A stretch of DNA of 64,000 nt from CADEED01 sp964444835 (GCA_964444835.1 CAYUIT010000006.1:52627-116626), one strand, 5' to 3'. Numbered from the stretch's first letter, positions 35,347-45,161 are shown. The notes: generated from the sequence alone by a model not told the origin. Made by a program: numbers and translations.

Positions 35347-35586
35347 GTCCGGCAAGCGTCCTTTACATGCGTGGGAACGGGCAGCGAGTCACGAATCGCG
35401 CGCACTCGTCGTGATGCCGTTCACAACGGCCATGCTCGTTAGGGCATACCTTATGTCCGCGTGCTCGCAACTCCAGCGAGACTGAGCTCGACGTGGGAGA
35501 GGGTCCCATGGAATGACCAACCGCTTCGATCGCAGGCGCGACACGCCCGTGCTGTGATCTCCGCACTTAAGCAAAGGACATATCCG

Positions 35587-36183
35587 ATGAGTATTCGTAA
35601 CAGCTTTCTCGCGCTCGCCAGCACTTTGGCGTGCAGCGCGCTGGCCACAGTAGCAATCGCTGCTGACGCCGCAACAGTGATAACCGTCGAAGAGACGGAC
35701 GGTGCTGCGAAGACTGTATCGTCTTCGATCGAAGTGAGTTCGTGGTCGTGGGGCGCTAGCAACACGTCCACGGCTTCCACGACAAAAGCAACGAGTGGCG
35801 GCGGTGCAGGTAAGGTCAACGTTCAGGACTTGTCGCGAAGCGTCGTTAGTCCGCGTGATGCGGCAAGCGGCTTGCCCACCGGTAAGCGGATGCATAAACC
35901 TGCTACGGTGAATGTGGAGCTAGATTCTGGCGCCGCAGCACCGTCGCTCGGTGCGCCAAAGATCGGCGAGGCGACGACGCTCATCGCTGAAGTGCAGGAG
36001 TCGGAGACGGTCGCCAATTCAGCGCTCGTACGTGCCTGTGCGACAGGCAAGCACATTGCAAAGGCGACGCTCACGGCACACGGCCGTACAACCGAATTGA
36101 AAGAAGTGCTCGTCAGCTCTTGTGCGGTGACTGACAATGTCCGACGAATCAAGCTCGTCGGTCACGTCAGTCTGTTGAAGTAA
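35587..36183 (+). CDS. Hcp-like (T6SS tube family) protein with a Sec signal peptide
   Basis: Protein of 198 residues. The first 26 residues are a signal peptide (FLALASTLACSALATVAIA), which tube-forming Hcp proteins lack. The body shows Hcp-family segments: VSSWSWGASN, SGGGAGKVNVQDLS, TGKRMHKPATV, RACATGKHIAKATLTAHG and VLVSSCA. A longer linker than usual joins the two halves. It is alone, without other type VI genes, so it is more likely an exported Hcp-fold protein than a secretion tube. The ATG at 35587 follows AAAGGA. The 240 bases upstream hold its presumed promoter and nothing else I can name. Confidence 0.72.
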   Translation: MSIRNSFLALASTLACSALATVAIAADAATVITVEETDGAAKTVSSSIEVSSWSWGASNTSTASTTKATSGGGAGKVNVQDLSRSVVSPRDAASGLPTGKRMHKPATVNVELDSGAAAPSLGAPKIGEATTLIAEVQESETVANSALVRACATGKHIAKATLTAHGRTTELKEVLVSSCAVTDNVRRIKLVGHVSLLK

Positions 36184-36192
36184 CTCGATACC

Positions 36193-36219
36193 GCGGCGGC
36201 TCGGGTGCCGAGCCGCCGC
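36193..36219. terminator. Hairpin terminator after the Hcp-like gene
   Basis: Perfect stem of 12 bp with a GTG loop at 36205-36207 (left arm 36193-36204, right arm 36208-36219). It lies 9 bases after the Hcp-like stop and may also serve the convergent DUF2891 gene. No T-run follows. Confidence 0.68.
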
Positions 36220-36300
36220 CAATCGAACCTTGGTAGCTCGATGCGAGTTTGCGCGCTACCGTTCTCCTCGCCAGCCAGCGGATGTGCCGACGGCGTGCTC

Positions 36301-37308
36301 TCAATAGTCGAGCGCCAGCATCGCAAACGTGGCTAGCCAGTGCTCGCCCATATAGTCACCGGCGATGTGCGGCAAACTCGTGGCCAAGTGTACGGCTGCT
36401 GCGTTCAGCATGACGGCGCGAACGGAAGCATTCGACGTAAATGCGCCGGCCAGCGATCGCCAACACCACGCTCGCGCAAGGTTCAAGCCATCGAGGTGGG
36501 CAATCTTGTCATCTCGACGATCGGACACACGCGCCGGCTGCAGCAAAACGCTGATACTCCCCGCAGTGAGCGACGGCACGAAGCGATCGAACCACACGGC
36601 AAAGTCGGTCGGCGTGAGGAAGCGCCGCATGCATTCCGCCTCCATCAACGTGGGCGACAGGAAATCTTCCTGGCTCGGCTCCCACACTTGAGCGTTGGCG
36701 TCGTTGCCGTACCACTGGCGCGCACGTTCGGCGAGCTGCCCGTAGAGCGCGCGATCGCGCTCCTCTGCATAGTCCGCGGCCAGCCGCAGAGCAAATGCGG
36801 TCGACGAGTGCACGCCTGTCCTTATCGGATAATCGGCGAGCGGCAAGAAGCGAGCGAAGCGAACTGCGAACGCGCGCGACAATGGCTCTAGGGCTTGCGC
36901 AGCCGCGCGTATCGGCGCTGCGCTGCCAGCGTCAAGCTCAGTTTGCAATGCTAACAACCAGGCCCAGCCGTACGGCCGTTCAAACGCGCGCGAGTAGGGG
37001 CGCTCCAAGTACGCACATTCACCGGCAACATTCTCTGGCGTGAATCGCTCGGCAAACAGTGTGGCGATCGCACCTGCGTTCGCAATGCTCGGATAGCGCC
37101 GCAGTGCACGTGCCATCAGCCAATAGCCGTGTACGCAGGAATGCCAGTCGAGACTGCCGAAAAAGATCGGATGCAACGCGCGGGGCCCAAGCACATCACG
37201 CTCACTCCCCATCACATGGTCGAGTTTGTTCGGGTACTCACGACTCACGTGCGACAGGGCGAGCGTCGCGAAGCGAGTCGCCAACTCCGGCGTCAGGTGA
37301 GCGATCAT
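36301..37308 (-). CDS. DUF2891 family protein
   Basis: Protein of 335 residues with an alpha/alpha-barrel-like composition. Segments HPIFFGSLDWHSCVHGYWLMAR and ERPYGWAWLLALQTEL and QEDFLSPTLMEAECMRR fit DUF2891, of unknown reaction. Its ATG (37308-37306) overlaps the DUF979 stop as ATGA. Position at the end of the 5-oxoprolinase operon suggests a role in the same catabolic route. Confidence 0.8.
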   Translation of the reverse strand: MIAHLTPELATRFATLALSHVSREYPNKLDHVMGSERDVLGPRALHPIFFGSLDWHSCVHGYWLMARALRRYPSIANAGAIATLFAERFTPENVAGECAYLERPYSRAFERPYGWAWLLALQTELDAGSAAPIRAAAQALEPLSRAFAVRFARFLPLADYPIRTGVHSSTAFALRLAADYAEERDRALYGQLAERARQWYGNDANAQVWEPSQEDFLSPTLMEAECMRRFLTPTDFAVWFDRFVPSLTAGSISVLLQPARVSDRRDDKIAHLDGLNLARAWCWRSLAGAFTSNASVRAVMLNAAAVHLATSLPHIAGDYMGEHWLATFAMLALDY

Positions 37309-38264
37309 GGGAAGGCCAGAAAACGCATGAGGAGTATGTTGCCGAGAAGCATAACTAACGCCGTCGGAATCTGTGCCCGAATGACGCCATTCAACGCGAG
37401 CTTGCGATCGGGCAGCTCCAGCAGATTGGCAGGCACGACGTTGAAGTTGGCGGCCATGGGCGTCATCAGCGTGCCGCAGAAGCCAGCGAGCATGCCAATG
37501 GCGCACACGCGTGCCGGATCGCCACCCAGAGCGTGCACTACGATCGGCAACCCGACCGCAGCCGTCATCACGGGAAATGCGGCGAACGCATTACCCATGA
37601 CGATCGTGAACAGCGCCATGCCAATGCAATAGGCCGCGACTGCCATCGTGCGATTGTCGAGCGGAATGTAGTCGGCAAACAAAGTGCCGACTTGATTGCC
37701 AACACCGGCTGCCAAGAACACCGCGCCGAGCGACGCCAACATCTGCGGCAAGATTGCCGCCCAGCCCACCGTGTCGATCAGCCGGCGTGCCTCTTGAAGT
37801 GGCGCAGTGACGGGCGGCCGTAGCCACAGCATGACGACGCTGACTGCGATCAAGACGCCCAACACGAGTGAAATCAGCGTGGCTTGAGCTGGATCGATGA
37901 GCGCCGCGCCGAGCGTCGTTTGCTTCGCGAACAGTGTTCCGCCCAGCGCGACTGCCGGAATGATGAGCGCAGGCAAGAACAAACGATTGCCGCGGTGCAT
38001 CGCGCTCTCGCGACGTTCTTCGCGTGACGTTGTCGCGGGCTGGCTCGTGCCGAGGCCCATCGTCGCGAGGATGACGAGTCCCAAGGCTAACAACCCGTTC
38101 CATAGCGAGCTCAAATGAGAGCCGGCAAGAAAGCTCACCGCGAGCAATCCCCAGAAAGCGCCGTTGCGTAAGCGGCGTGGATTAGCTGCGTCGCGAAACG
38201 AAAGATATGCCAGGGCTGCAAAGAAGCAACCACCCAGCGCATAGATGTGAGTGAGCGTGATCAT
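37305..38264 (-). CDS. DUF979 membrane protein, likely permease subunit
   Basis: Protein of 319 residues with about nine hydrophobic segments. The opening LTHIYALGGCFFAALAYLSFRDAANPRRLRNGAFWGLL fits DUF979, as do GNAFAAFPVMTAAVGLP and GFCGTLMTPMAANFNVVPA. DUF979 and DUF969 occur as pairs beside pyrrolidone-carboxylate or 5-oxoproline genes and are thought to import 5-oxoproline. Here the start overlaps the end of DUF969 by 4 bases. Confidence 0.85.
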   Translation of the reverse strand: MITLTHIYALGGCFFAALAYLSFRDAANPRRLRNGAFWGLLAVSFLAGSHLSSLWNGLLALGLVILATMGLGTSQPATTSREERRESAMHRGNRLFLPALIIPAVALGGTLFAKQTTLGAALIDPAQATLISLVLGVLIAVSVVMLWLRPPVTAPLQEARRLIDTVGWAAILPQMLASLGAVFLAAGVGNQVGTLFADYIPLDNRTMAVAAYCIGMALFTIVMGNAFAAFPVMTAAVGLPIVVHALGGDPARVCAIGMLAGFCGTLMTPMAANFNVVPANLLELPDRKLALNGVIRAQIPTALVMLLGNILLMRFLAFP

Positions 38265-38977
38265 CGCGGCGTTTCTTTCGTCTGCAGCTCGCGCGCGAGG
38301 CGCCGGTCGAGTAGCCACAAGCGCACGCTGTGCACGATCAAAGCCATGATGGCCGTGGGAATCGCCCACAGTGACAATTGCAGGGGTTCGACGAGAACGC
38401 CGTTCTGCTCGAGGAATCCTTTGATGAGCAAGATCGAGGCGATGGCGATGAAGATGTCCTCGCCGAAAAACATCGCAATGTTGTCCGCCGCGGCCGCATG
38501 TGAGCGGATCAAGAACTTCTGCGGGTCGGGTAGTGGGCCGTACTTCGCCTCGGCGGCGCCTTCCGCCATGGGCGCTACCAAGGGCCGCACCATCTGAGCG
38601 TGGCCGCCGAGCGAGATCAAGCCGAGCGCTGACGTGGCCTGGCGGATCACAAAATAAAGCCACAGCAAGCGTCCGACGGTGGCCGCTTTGACTGCGGCGA
38701 TCGTCAGGCGCGCGCGCTCTTGCAGACCGGCGCGTTCGAGCAAACCGATGGCGGCCAGCACCAGCCACACGATGCTCACATAGCGGCTGTCATTGAATGC
38801 CTTACCGAATGCCGTGAGAGTGCCTACAGCGGCTGCCCATAGAGTGTGCAAATCCGCGGCCGGCGTCCACGCCGCTGCCAGTCCAGTCGTTAGGGCGGCA
38901 GCCATCACGACGAGCAGCGGGTTGGCGCGCAGGATGAAGCCGAGCACGACGACACCAATACCTAACAAGACCAGCAT
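38261..38977 (-). CDS. DUF969 membrane protein, likely permease subunit
   Basis: Protein of 238 residues with about six hydrophobic segments. The YVSIVWLVLAAIGLLERAGLQERA block and ISLGGHAQMVRPLVAPMAEGAAEA block are family hallmarks. It forms a pair with the DUF979 gene that overlaps its stop; together they are the probable 5-oxoproline importer. It starts one base after the oxoprolinase stop. Confidence 0.87.
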   Translation of the reverse strand: MLVLLGIGVVVLGFILRANPLLVVMAAALTTGLAAAWTPAADLHTLWAAAVGTLTAFGKAFNDSRYVSIVWLVLAAIGLLERAGLQERARLTIAAVKAATVGRLLWLYFVIRQATSALGLISLGGHAQMVRPLVAPMAEGAAEAKYGPLPDPQKFLIRSHAAAADNIAMFFGEDIFIAIASILLIKGFLEQNGVLVEPLQLSLWAIPTAIMALIVHSVRLWLLDRRLARELQTKETPR

Positions 38978-38978
38978 G

Positions 38979-41900
38979 TCAGTCCTTTCGCGGCACTGCA
39001 GAGCCGAAGCCGCCGCCGCCTGGAGTTTCGATCACGAAAACATCACCCGCAACGACCTCAACTTTGCCTGTGGCGCCGAGTGTTGCGACGGAGCCGTCCG
39101 CGCGCTCTACCCGATTGACCCCGCCGAGTCCGTCCGCGCCGCCGGCCAGCCCGTGCGCTCGCGTGCTACGCCGATTCGACAGAATCGCGGCCGACATGGA
39201 CTCACGAAAGCGAATCCGACGGGTTGCGCCATCACCGCCGCGATGCACACCGACACCTCCCGATCCGCGGCGCACGCTGAACGACTCTACTAACACTGGG
39301 AAGCGACTCTCTAACACCTCGGGATCCGTTAAACGCGAGTTCGTCATGTGCGTTTGTACAGCATCTGCACCGGCAAATCCGGGCCCCGCGCCCGAGCCAC
39401 CGCAGATCGTTTCGTAGTATTGGTAGCGCTCGTTGCCGAACGTAAAGTTGTTCATCGTGCCTTGTGAGTTAGCCAACGCACCCAGTGCTTGGTAGAGCGC
39501 ATCGACGACGACTTGGCTTGTCTCGACGTTCCCCGCGACGACGGCTGCACCGCGCGCCGGATTGAGTAGCGATCCATCGGGTACGACAATATCGATGGGC
39601 TGCAAACAGCCTTCGTTCAAGGGAATGTTGTCATCGATCAACGTGCGAAACACATACAGCGTTGCAGCGCGCGTGATGGCAAGCGGTGCGTTCAAGTTCC
39701 CGGAGTGCTGTGCGCTGGTGCCCGTAAAGTCGACGCGCACACGTCGCGTCTGGGGTTCCGGCGTGATCGCGACGCGGATAACAGGGCCTGCATCTAGCGC
39801 GATTTCGGCGTGACCTGGGACGAGATGGTCGATCACTCGGCGAATCTGCTCGGCAGCGTTGTTCTGAACGTGCTGCATGTAAGCGAGTACGGCGGTGCGA
39901 CCATACTGTGCAACGAGTGACTCGAGTTCGCGTGCGCCACGAATGCAAGCTGCGATCTGGGCCTTGAGGTCGGCAAGATTGCGCTCGACATCGCGCGCTG
40001 GGTGCGGGCCCGCGCTGAACAGTGCGCGAGTCTCACGCTCGCGGAACTGGCCTGCGGCGACGAGCGTGAAGTTCTCGATCAAGACACCTTCGTCCTCGAT
40101 CGAGCGGCTCTCAGGAGGCATCGAGCCTGGCGAGATGCCGCCGACATCGGCGTGATGACCGCGCGCCGCCGTAAAGAATGTCGGCGCGGATTCCCCGCCG
40201 AGGATGACGGGTGCGATGACCGTGATGTCGGGCAGGTGTGTGCCGCCCGCGTGCGGTGCATTCAACATGTAGACGTCACCAGGCTGCATCGTTGCGCCGC
40301 GCTGGCGAATGATCTCGCGGACGCTCTGGCTCATCGAACCCAAATGCACGGGAATGTGGGGAGCATTCGCGACGAGGCCGCCGGTAGCATCGAATAGCGC
40401 GCACGAGAAATCGAGCCGCTCTTTGATGTTGACGGAGGAGGCGGTTGTTTGCAGTACGAGGCCCATCTCCTCGGCAACACCCATGAAGCGGTTGTTGAAT
40501 ACCTCCAGCAAAATCGGATCGCAGTCCGTGCCGATTGCGCGCTGCCGCGCGCGTGGCTGCGTCCGAGTGAGTAGCAAATCATCCTGGTCGGTGAGCCGCG
40601 CGCGCCAATGCGGAGCCACGAACGTTGTAGCGCCGCTGTCGATAATGATGGCGGGTCCGTCGAGTTCTTCGCCTCGCGAGATTCCCGCTCGCTCAACGAG
40701 TGTCGCGTCTACCCAGCGCCCATCGCAGTACAGGGGCACACGAGTTCTCGAGCGCCTCGCTTCCCGCGAGCTCATCGCCGGCTGTGCCGTCACGTAGTCG
40801 GCGCGCGCAATCGCTTCTACGGTGACTGACGCTACGACAATGTCGCGCGTGGAATCGACGAAGCCAAATCGCCCACGATGCTCGCTCTCGAATGCGCGCT
40901 GCATTGCCGCAGCGGTGTCAAAAAGAATCGGTAAAGACGAGTCGGCACCTGCATATTTCAAGTGGGTCGTCGTCACGACTTCGATGTCGGCGCGAGCGTG
41001 TCCTTGCTGGATAAGCGCTTCAACAGCATCCTCCGTGAGCATCGCAGCCGCCGCTACGACCGCCTCGTGCTCGCGAAGCGCGCACTCGAGCGTTCGTTCA
41101 CGCACCGCGCGCACGTCCGCCAGCCCGATGCCCCATGCCGACAGCACACCTGCGAGTGGGTGTAGTAGCACTCGATCGATGCCAACGGCATCCGCGACAT
41201 CGCAGGCGTGCTGACCACCCGCACCCCCGAAGGCCACTAACACGTAGCCATTGGGATCGTAGCCGCGTTGGATCGAGATCTTCTTGATCGCATCCGACAT
41301 GCTGAGATTGGCGATCGTGAGAAAGCCTTCCGCTGCCTCCTCGTGCGATAGCGAGCGACCCGTGCGTGTGCGCACTTCGGCGCAGACCGCGGCGACAGCA
41401 TTCTCCGCCGCTCGACGATCGAGCGGCTCGTTCGCGGACTCACCGAAAATTGCAGGGAAACATGCAGGCTGTACCCGGCCTAACAACACATTGCAGTCTG
41501 TGATCGTGAGCGGCCCGCCTTTGCGATAGCAGGCCGGCCCTGGGTTGGCGCCGGCGGACTGCGGCCCGACCCGCAAGCGCGCTCCGTCGAAATAACAGAT
41601 AGAGCCGCCGCCGGCCGCCACGGTGTGAACCTGCAGCATCGGCGCTGCGAGTCGGACGCCGGCGACGAGCGTATCGTGCGTGCGCTCATAGCTGCCGGCG
41701 TAATGCGACACATCGGTCGACGTGCCGCCCATGTCGAAGCCGAGTGCATGCATGAATCCGGCACGCTGCGCGGCTGCCGCCATACCGACCACGCCGCCTG
41801 CAGGCCCCGAAAGCACTGCGTTCCGACCGTGAAACGCATCTGCGTGAGCGAGTCCGCCGTTCGATTGCATGAATAACAACCGAGTGCTTGCAGGGAACGC

Positions 41901-42572
41901 ACGCGCGAGGTCGCTAACGTAGGCAGCGAGAATGGGTGAGAGATAAGCGTCCGCCACAGTGGTGTCGGTGCGCGGCACATACTTGATGAGGCCGCTCACC
42001 TCGGAGCTGATCGACACCTGAGTGTAGCCAATGTCGCGCGCAAGGGCCGCGATGCGCTGCTCATGCGCTGGAAATCGCCAACCGTGTAGGCAAGCGATCG
42101 CGACCGCACGAAAACCCGCATCGTATTGCGCACGGAGTTCTCGTTGTATCTGCGGCTCGTCGAGCGGTTGGATGACGGTGCCTTCCGCCGTGACGCGCTC
42201 ATGCACCTCGACGACCTGGCTCTGCAACAGCTCGGGCTTCACGATATGCCGCGCGAACAGCGCCGGCCGGGCTTGTGTGCCAATCTCAAGTAGATCAGCA
42301 AAGCCGCGAGTAACCACTAACAGCGTCTTGGCGCCGCGGCGCTCCAGCAAGGCGTTAGTAGCGACTGTAGTGCCGAGACGGACAGTGTCGATGACATCCA
42401 GGCTCGCGCCTTGTTGCCGCAATATGCGCTGGATACCCTCGATCGCCGCGTCGCGATAGTGTGCAGGATCGACCGACAACAGCTTGTGGCTCGAAACGGC
42501 ACCGCTCGGCGCACGCGCCACGATGTCGGTGAACGTCCCGCCTCGATCGATCCAAAACTGCCAGCCGGCCAT
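38979..42572 (-). CDS. ATP-dependent 5-oxoprolinase/hydantoinase A-B fusion
   Basis: Protein of 1197 residues, the length of the fused HyuA-HyuB enzymes such as 5-oxoprolinase (OplAH). HyuA part at about 1-680: DRGGTFTDIVARAP, TTVATNALLERRG, GFDMGGTSTDVSHYAG, ACYRKGGPLTITDCNVLLG, FGGAGGQHACDVA. HyuB part at about 700-1190: EVFNNRFMGVAEEMGLVLQ, HIPVHLGSMSQSVREII, ending ETPGGGGFGS. The enzyme opens 5-oxo-L-proline to glutamate with ATP. The DUF969/DUF979 transporter right behind it supports this substrate over hydantoin. ATG at 42572; a GTG one codon earlier is possible. Confidence 0.93.
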   Translation of the reverse strand: MAGWQFWIDRGGTFTDIVARAPSGAVSSHKLLSVDPAHYRDAAIEGIQRILRQQGASLDVIDTVRLGTTVATNALLERRGAKTLLVVTRGFADLLEIGTQARPALFARHIVKPELLQSQVVEVHERVTAEGTVIQPLDEPQIQRELRAQYDAGFRAVAIACLHGWRFPAHEQRIAALARDIGYTQVSISSEVSGLIKYVPRTDTTVADAYLSPILAAYVSDLARAFPASTRLLFMQSNGGLAHADAFHGRNAVLSGPAGGVVGMAAAAQRAGFMHALGFDMGGTSTDVSHYAGSYERTHDTLVAGVRLAAPMLQVHTVAAGGGSICYFDGARLRVGPQSAGANPGPACYRKGGPLTITDCNVLLGRVQPACFPAIFGESANEPLDRRAAENAVAAVCAEVRTRTGRSLSHEEAAEGFLTIANLSMSDAIKKISIQRGYDPNGYVLVAFGGAGGQHACDVADAVGIDRVLLHPLAGVLSAWGIGLADVRAVRERTLECALREHEAVVAAAAMLTEDAVEALIQQGHARADIEVVTTTHLKYAGADSSLPILFDTAAAMQRAFESEHRGRFGFVDSTRDIVVASVTVEAIARADYVTAQPAMSSREARRSRTRVPLYCDGRWVDATLVERAGISRGEELDGPAIIIDSGATTFVAPHWRARLTDQDDLLLTRTQPRARQRAIGTDCDPILLEVFNNRFMGVAEEMGLVLQTTASSVNIKERLDFSCALFDATGGLVANAPHIPVHLGSMSQSVREIIRQRGATMQPGDVYMLNAPHAGGTHLPDITVIAPVILGGESAPTFFTAARGHHADVGGISPGSMPPESRSIEDEGVLIENFTLVAAGQFRERETRALFSAGPHPARDVERNLADLKAQIAACIRGARELESLVAQYGRTAVLAYMQHVQNNAAEQIRRVIDHLVPGHAEIALDAGPVIRVAITPEPQTRRVRVDFTGTSAQHSGNLNAPLAITRAATLYVFRTLIDDNIPLNEGCLQPIDIVVPDGSLLNPARGAAVVAGNVETSQVVVDALYQALGALANSQGTMNNFTFGNERYQYYETICGGSGAGPGFAGADAVQTHMTNSRLTDPEVLESRFPVLVESFSVRRGSGGVGVHRGGDGATRRIRFRESMSAAILSNRRSTRAHGLAGGADGLGGVNRVERADGSVATLGATGKVEVVAGDVFVIETPGGGGFGSAVPRKD

Positions 42573-42611
42573 CACGCGATAGTATAGTTTCCAGCGCCCC
42601 AGGAGCGCGCT

Positions 42612-43118
42612 GTGAACTGCTATACCTCAATTCCGAAAACGCTAGGACTTCTATTGCTTGCGCTCGTGATGTGCGGCGTCAGCTACTTTGCCGCCACGAT
42701 CTCGAACGGCTTCGCCGCGGGCATCAGTTGGTTCGGCCTCGTCTTCTTCGGTGCTGCAGCGCTCGTGATAGGCGCGCAACTCGTCAGTCGCAAGCCCGCA
42801 GTGATGATCGATCACGAAGGCATCTCGGTTGCCCGCTTGGGCAACTCACGGGTGACTTGGCAGCAAGTGACGGGCGTTTCGCTGATGTCGCTCAGTAGCA
42901 ATACCTTTCTGTGCATCTCATTGAGTGACGAAGACGCGTTCGTCTCGCGACTGGGGCCCGTCGCGAGACTGATGATTCATGGCAACCGTTCGCTCGGCTT
43001 TCCAGCGCTGATGGTCTCTTTTCGCGGACTGACACCCGGTGTTGATGAGGCGTATGCCTACATTCAAACCGTGTTCCATCGTCATCGGCCGCCGATGCCG
43101 ATCCGGCCCTACCGCTGA
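42612..43118 (+). CDS. STM3941-like membrane protein
   Basis: Protein of 168 residues with GTG start at 42612, preceded by AGGAG. Two hydrophobic segments (about residues 10-30 and 34-55) precede a soluble PH-like part with PAVMIDHEGISVARLGNSRVTWQQVTGVS. Bacterial STM3941-type proteins have this plan and no known function. Faces away from the oxoprolinase gene; stops 5 bases before the convergent permease stop. Confidence 0.65.
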   Translation: MNCYTSIPKTLGLLLLALVMCGVSYFAATISNGFAAGISWFGLVFFGAAALVIGAQLVSRKPAVMIDHEGISVARLGNSRVTWQQVTGVSLMSLSSNTFLCISLSDEDAFVSRLGPVARLMIHGNRSLGFPALMVSFRGLTPGVDEAYAYIQTVFHRHRPPMPIRPYR

Positions 43119-43123
43119 AGTCG

Positions 43124-44458
43124 CTACGTGGTCCGAGTGCGCCCCGTCAGCGGTGCGAGCACCGCATAAGCGACTGCTGATACCAAGAGGCCCACGAGCG
43201 ATGGCGCGAGCGTCACGCCGTCGATAAGCCCCCCGGGCTGGCTCGACTGCCAGGCCACGAGCGCACCGATCACAAAGCTCAAAATAGCAGCGATATTGAG
43301 CGACGTGGCTGATTCGAGCGCTTCGCGTGAGTAGTTAGTCTTGCGCAAAATGAAGTAATCGACCAACACCGGCCCGATGATCGGCGGACAGACGGTTGCG
43401 AGGATGCCGATCCAATCGAGGAAGCGAGTGTAGATGCCGAGGCCGAGAATCGTGCCGATGACGCCGCAGATGACGACCATCACGCGCTTCGGTCGACGGA
43501 ACAAGCTCGCGGTTTGGACGGACGGCAAATACAAGTTCGTATCGCCGGTGGTCCACAGAGCAAGCGTCATGCCAACGAGCGCAAACAAAGCGATGGCTCC
43601 CGAGAGCGAGCGCATGTACACGGTGAAATCGGCGCTGCCGCTCACCACCGCGCCGAGCGCTCCCACAACTTGCAAGAAGATCTGATCGATGAATAACACA
43701 ACGAACGCGATGGCGAGCGCGACGGCACCGCGTCGTGAGAAGCGCGTGTACTCCGCCATCACGATCGCACCCACGATCCACGAACCCACGACCAAGTTGA
43801 TCGACTCGATAGGCGACAGCGGCGATTTTGCGGCTGTCGTTTGCGACAACTCCAGAAACGCCGACCAACCGCCGGCTTTGTCGATGTTGAGATAGGCGGC
43901 GTACAAACCCACTGCTACCAGTACGATCATCGACGGTGTGCCAACCTTCTCGAGACCCTTGATCCCGTAGTAAGTCGTGAATGTGAACAGCAGGCCCGCG
44001 AAGATTGCCACCGCGTAGAACAGCACCGTGTCGGGGCTTTGCGTCCACACTTGTGCGGTGGCTCCAACGACGATGCCTTGCCAGCCGATAGTTAGTAGTG
44101 CGAGAAAGATCACGGGCACGTACGCGCCGGCCGCACCATAGACCTTGCGAAAGATCAGCGCGCTATTGCAGCCCGTTTTGTAGCCCATGTAGCCCGCGAG
44201 CGCGCCGATAGCGAGGTTGATGCAATTGCCGATCGCGGCATACCAAATGAGATCGGGCCAGAACGGCAAGCCTGCGCCGAGTGCACCGCCCGTGAGCAAC
44301 CCCGTAATCAAAAAGCCCCAGCCAAATGCGAGCGCGAGCATGGGCCCACCGTCGCGTCGCTGGTCGGGTGAGAGTGGCGTCAGGGGATTGTCGGCGCTTT
44401 GGGCTTCGGCCTTTTCGTCGAGTGTCCACCACGCGCGCAAGCGGTCCATCGTCGTCAT
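43124..44458 (-). CDS. NCS1-family permease (cytosine permease-like)
   Basis: Protein of 444 residues with about twelve hydrophobic segments. NCS1 family pattern: GFLITGLLTGGALGAGL, GYMGYKTGCNSALIFRKVYGAAG, GLEKVGTPSMIVLV, VVGSWIVGAIVMAEYTRFSRR, GTILGLGIYTRFLDWIGIL. It resembles CodB, a proton or sodium coupled importer of cytosine; other members take allantoin or hydantoins. The nearby oxoprolinase/hydantoinase makes a cyclic amide possible, but no shared transcript is evident. Divergent from the SUFU-domain gene with 37 bases between. Confidence 0.88.
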   Translation of the reverse strand: MTTMDRLRAWWTLDEKAEAQSADNPLTPLSPDQRRDGGPMLALAFGWGFLITGLLTGGALGAGLPFWPDLIWYAAIGNCINLAIGALAGYMGYKTGCNSALIFRKVYGAAGAYVPVIFLALLTIGWQGIVVGATAQVWTQSPDTVLFYAVAIFAGLLFTFTTYYGIKGLEKVGTPSMIVLVAVGLYAAYLNIDKAGGWSAFLELSQTTAAKSPLSPIESINLVVGSWIVGAIVMAEYTRFSRRGAVALAIAFVVLFIDQIFLQVVGALGAVVSGSADFTVYMRSLSGAIALFALVGMTLALWTTGDTNLYLPSVQTASLFRRPKRVMVVICGVIGTILGLGIYTRFLDWIGILATVCPPIIGPVLVDYFILRKTNYSREALESATSLNIAAILSFVIGALVAWQSSQPGGLIDGVTLAPSLVGLLVSAVAYAVLAPLTGRTRTT

Positions 44459-44495
44459 GCAGCCCCCTGAAGTTGTTTCTTGGTAGTCTAGAGCG

Positions 44496-45161
44496 ATGAA
44501 TCGCGACGAGTATAAGCGCGTTTATGGCACGCGAGACGATGCCGCACCGGGCTGGGATGCCATCGATTCGCGGCTGCGACCAATCTATGGAGACCAAGAG
44601 CCGCGGCACTGGGGTACGATCATCAAGCACATGCTCGGCGGTCCGGACCCACTCGATGGGATCAGCGCGTACGAGTGTCGCGACGGCGGTCGCGAGCATC
44701 TACATTTTGTCACCTACGGCTACACCTCGCTGTACTACGACGAAGACGCGGCGGGCGGTGACTTTAGTCGCTTCGGCTTCGAGATGACCTTCCGTCTCGC
44801 GAGCGCGCTGCCACCCGCGAGCGAGCCGATTTGGGTGTGCAATCTGCTGCAGAATTTGGCGCGCTACGTTTTCGAAACCGGCAAATGGTTTGCTAACTAC
44901 CACTGGATTCCGGCCAACGGGCCCATTCATCTCGATAGCGATACGGAGATCGTTGGGCTCGCCTTTGTCGACGATCGCAAGCTCGAGCCGGTCGACTCAC
45001 CGCATGGGCGGGTCGAGTTCATCCAGGCGTTTGGGCTCACACAGAATGAAATCGACGCGCTCAAGGCCAAAACGCACACCTGCGCCGAAGTCGTCGCGCG
45101 ACATCTCGCTAACAACCCACTCTTGATTACCGATCTCGCGCGCCGGAATCTACCACTCTGA
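44496..45161 (+). CDS. Suppressor-of-fused (SUFU) domain protein
   Basis: Protein of 221 residues. Segments HWGTIIKHMLGGPDPLDGISAYE, HLHFVTYGYTSLYYDE, FGFEMTFRL, WVCNLLQNLARYVFETGKWF and GLAFVDDRKLEPVDSPHGRVEFIQAFGLT fit the bacterial SUFU domain, common as an immunity-like or adaptor domain. It is followed 14 bases later by an unknown gene. No toxin partner was recognised. Confidence 0.84.
   Translation: MNRDEYKRVYGTRDDAAPGWDAIDSRLRPIYGDQEPRHWGTIIKHMLGGPDPLDGISAYECRDGGREHLHFVTYGYTSLYYDEDAAGGDFSRFGFEMTFRLASALPPASEPIWVCNLLQNLARYVFETGKWFANYHWIPANGPIHLDSDTEIVGLAFVDDRKLEPVDSPHGRVEFIQAFGLTQNEIDALKAKTHTCAEVVARHLANNPLLITDLARRNLPL

Noticed and set aside
35587..36183. Type VI secretion tube component
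   Set aside because: A Sec signal peptide and absence of any other T6SS gene nearby argue against a working tube protein.
38979..42572. Antisense open frames of 80-160 codons on the plus strand
   Set aside because: They lie within the oxoprolinase gene and have no family features or ribosome sites.
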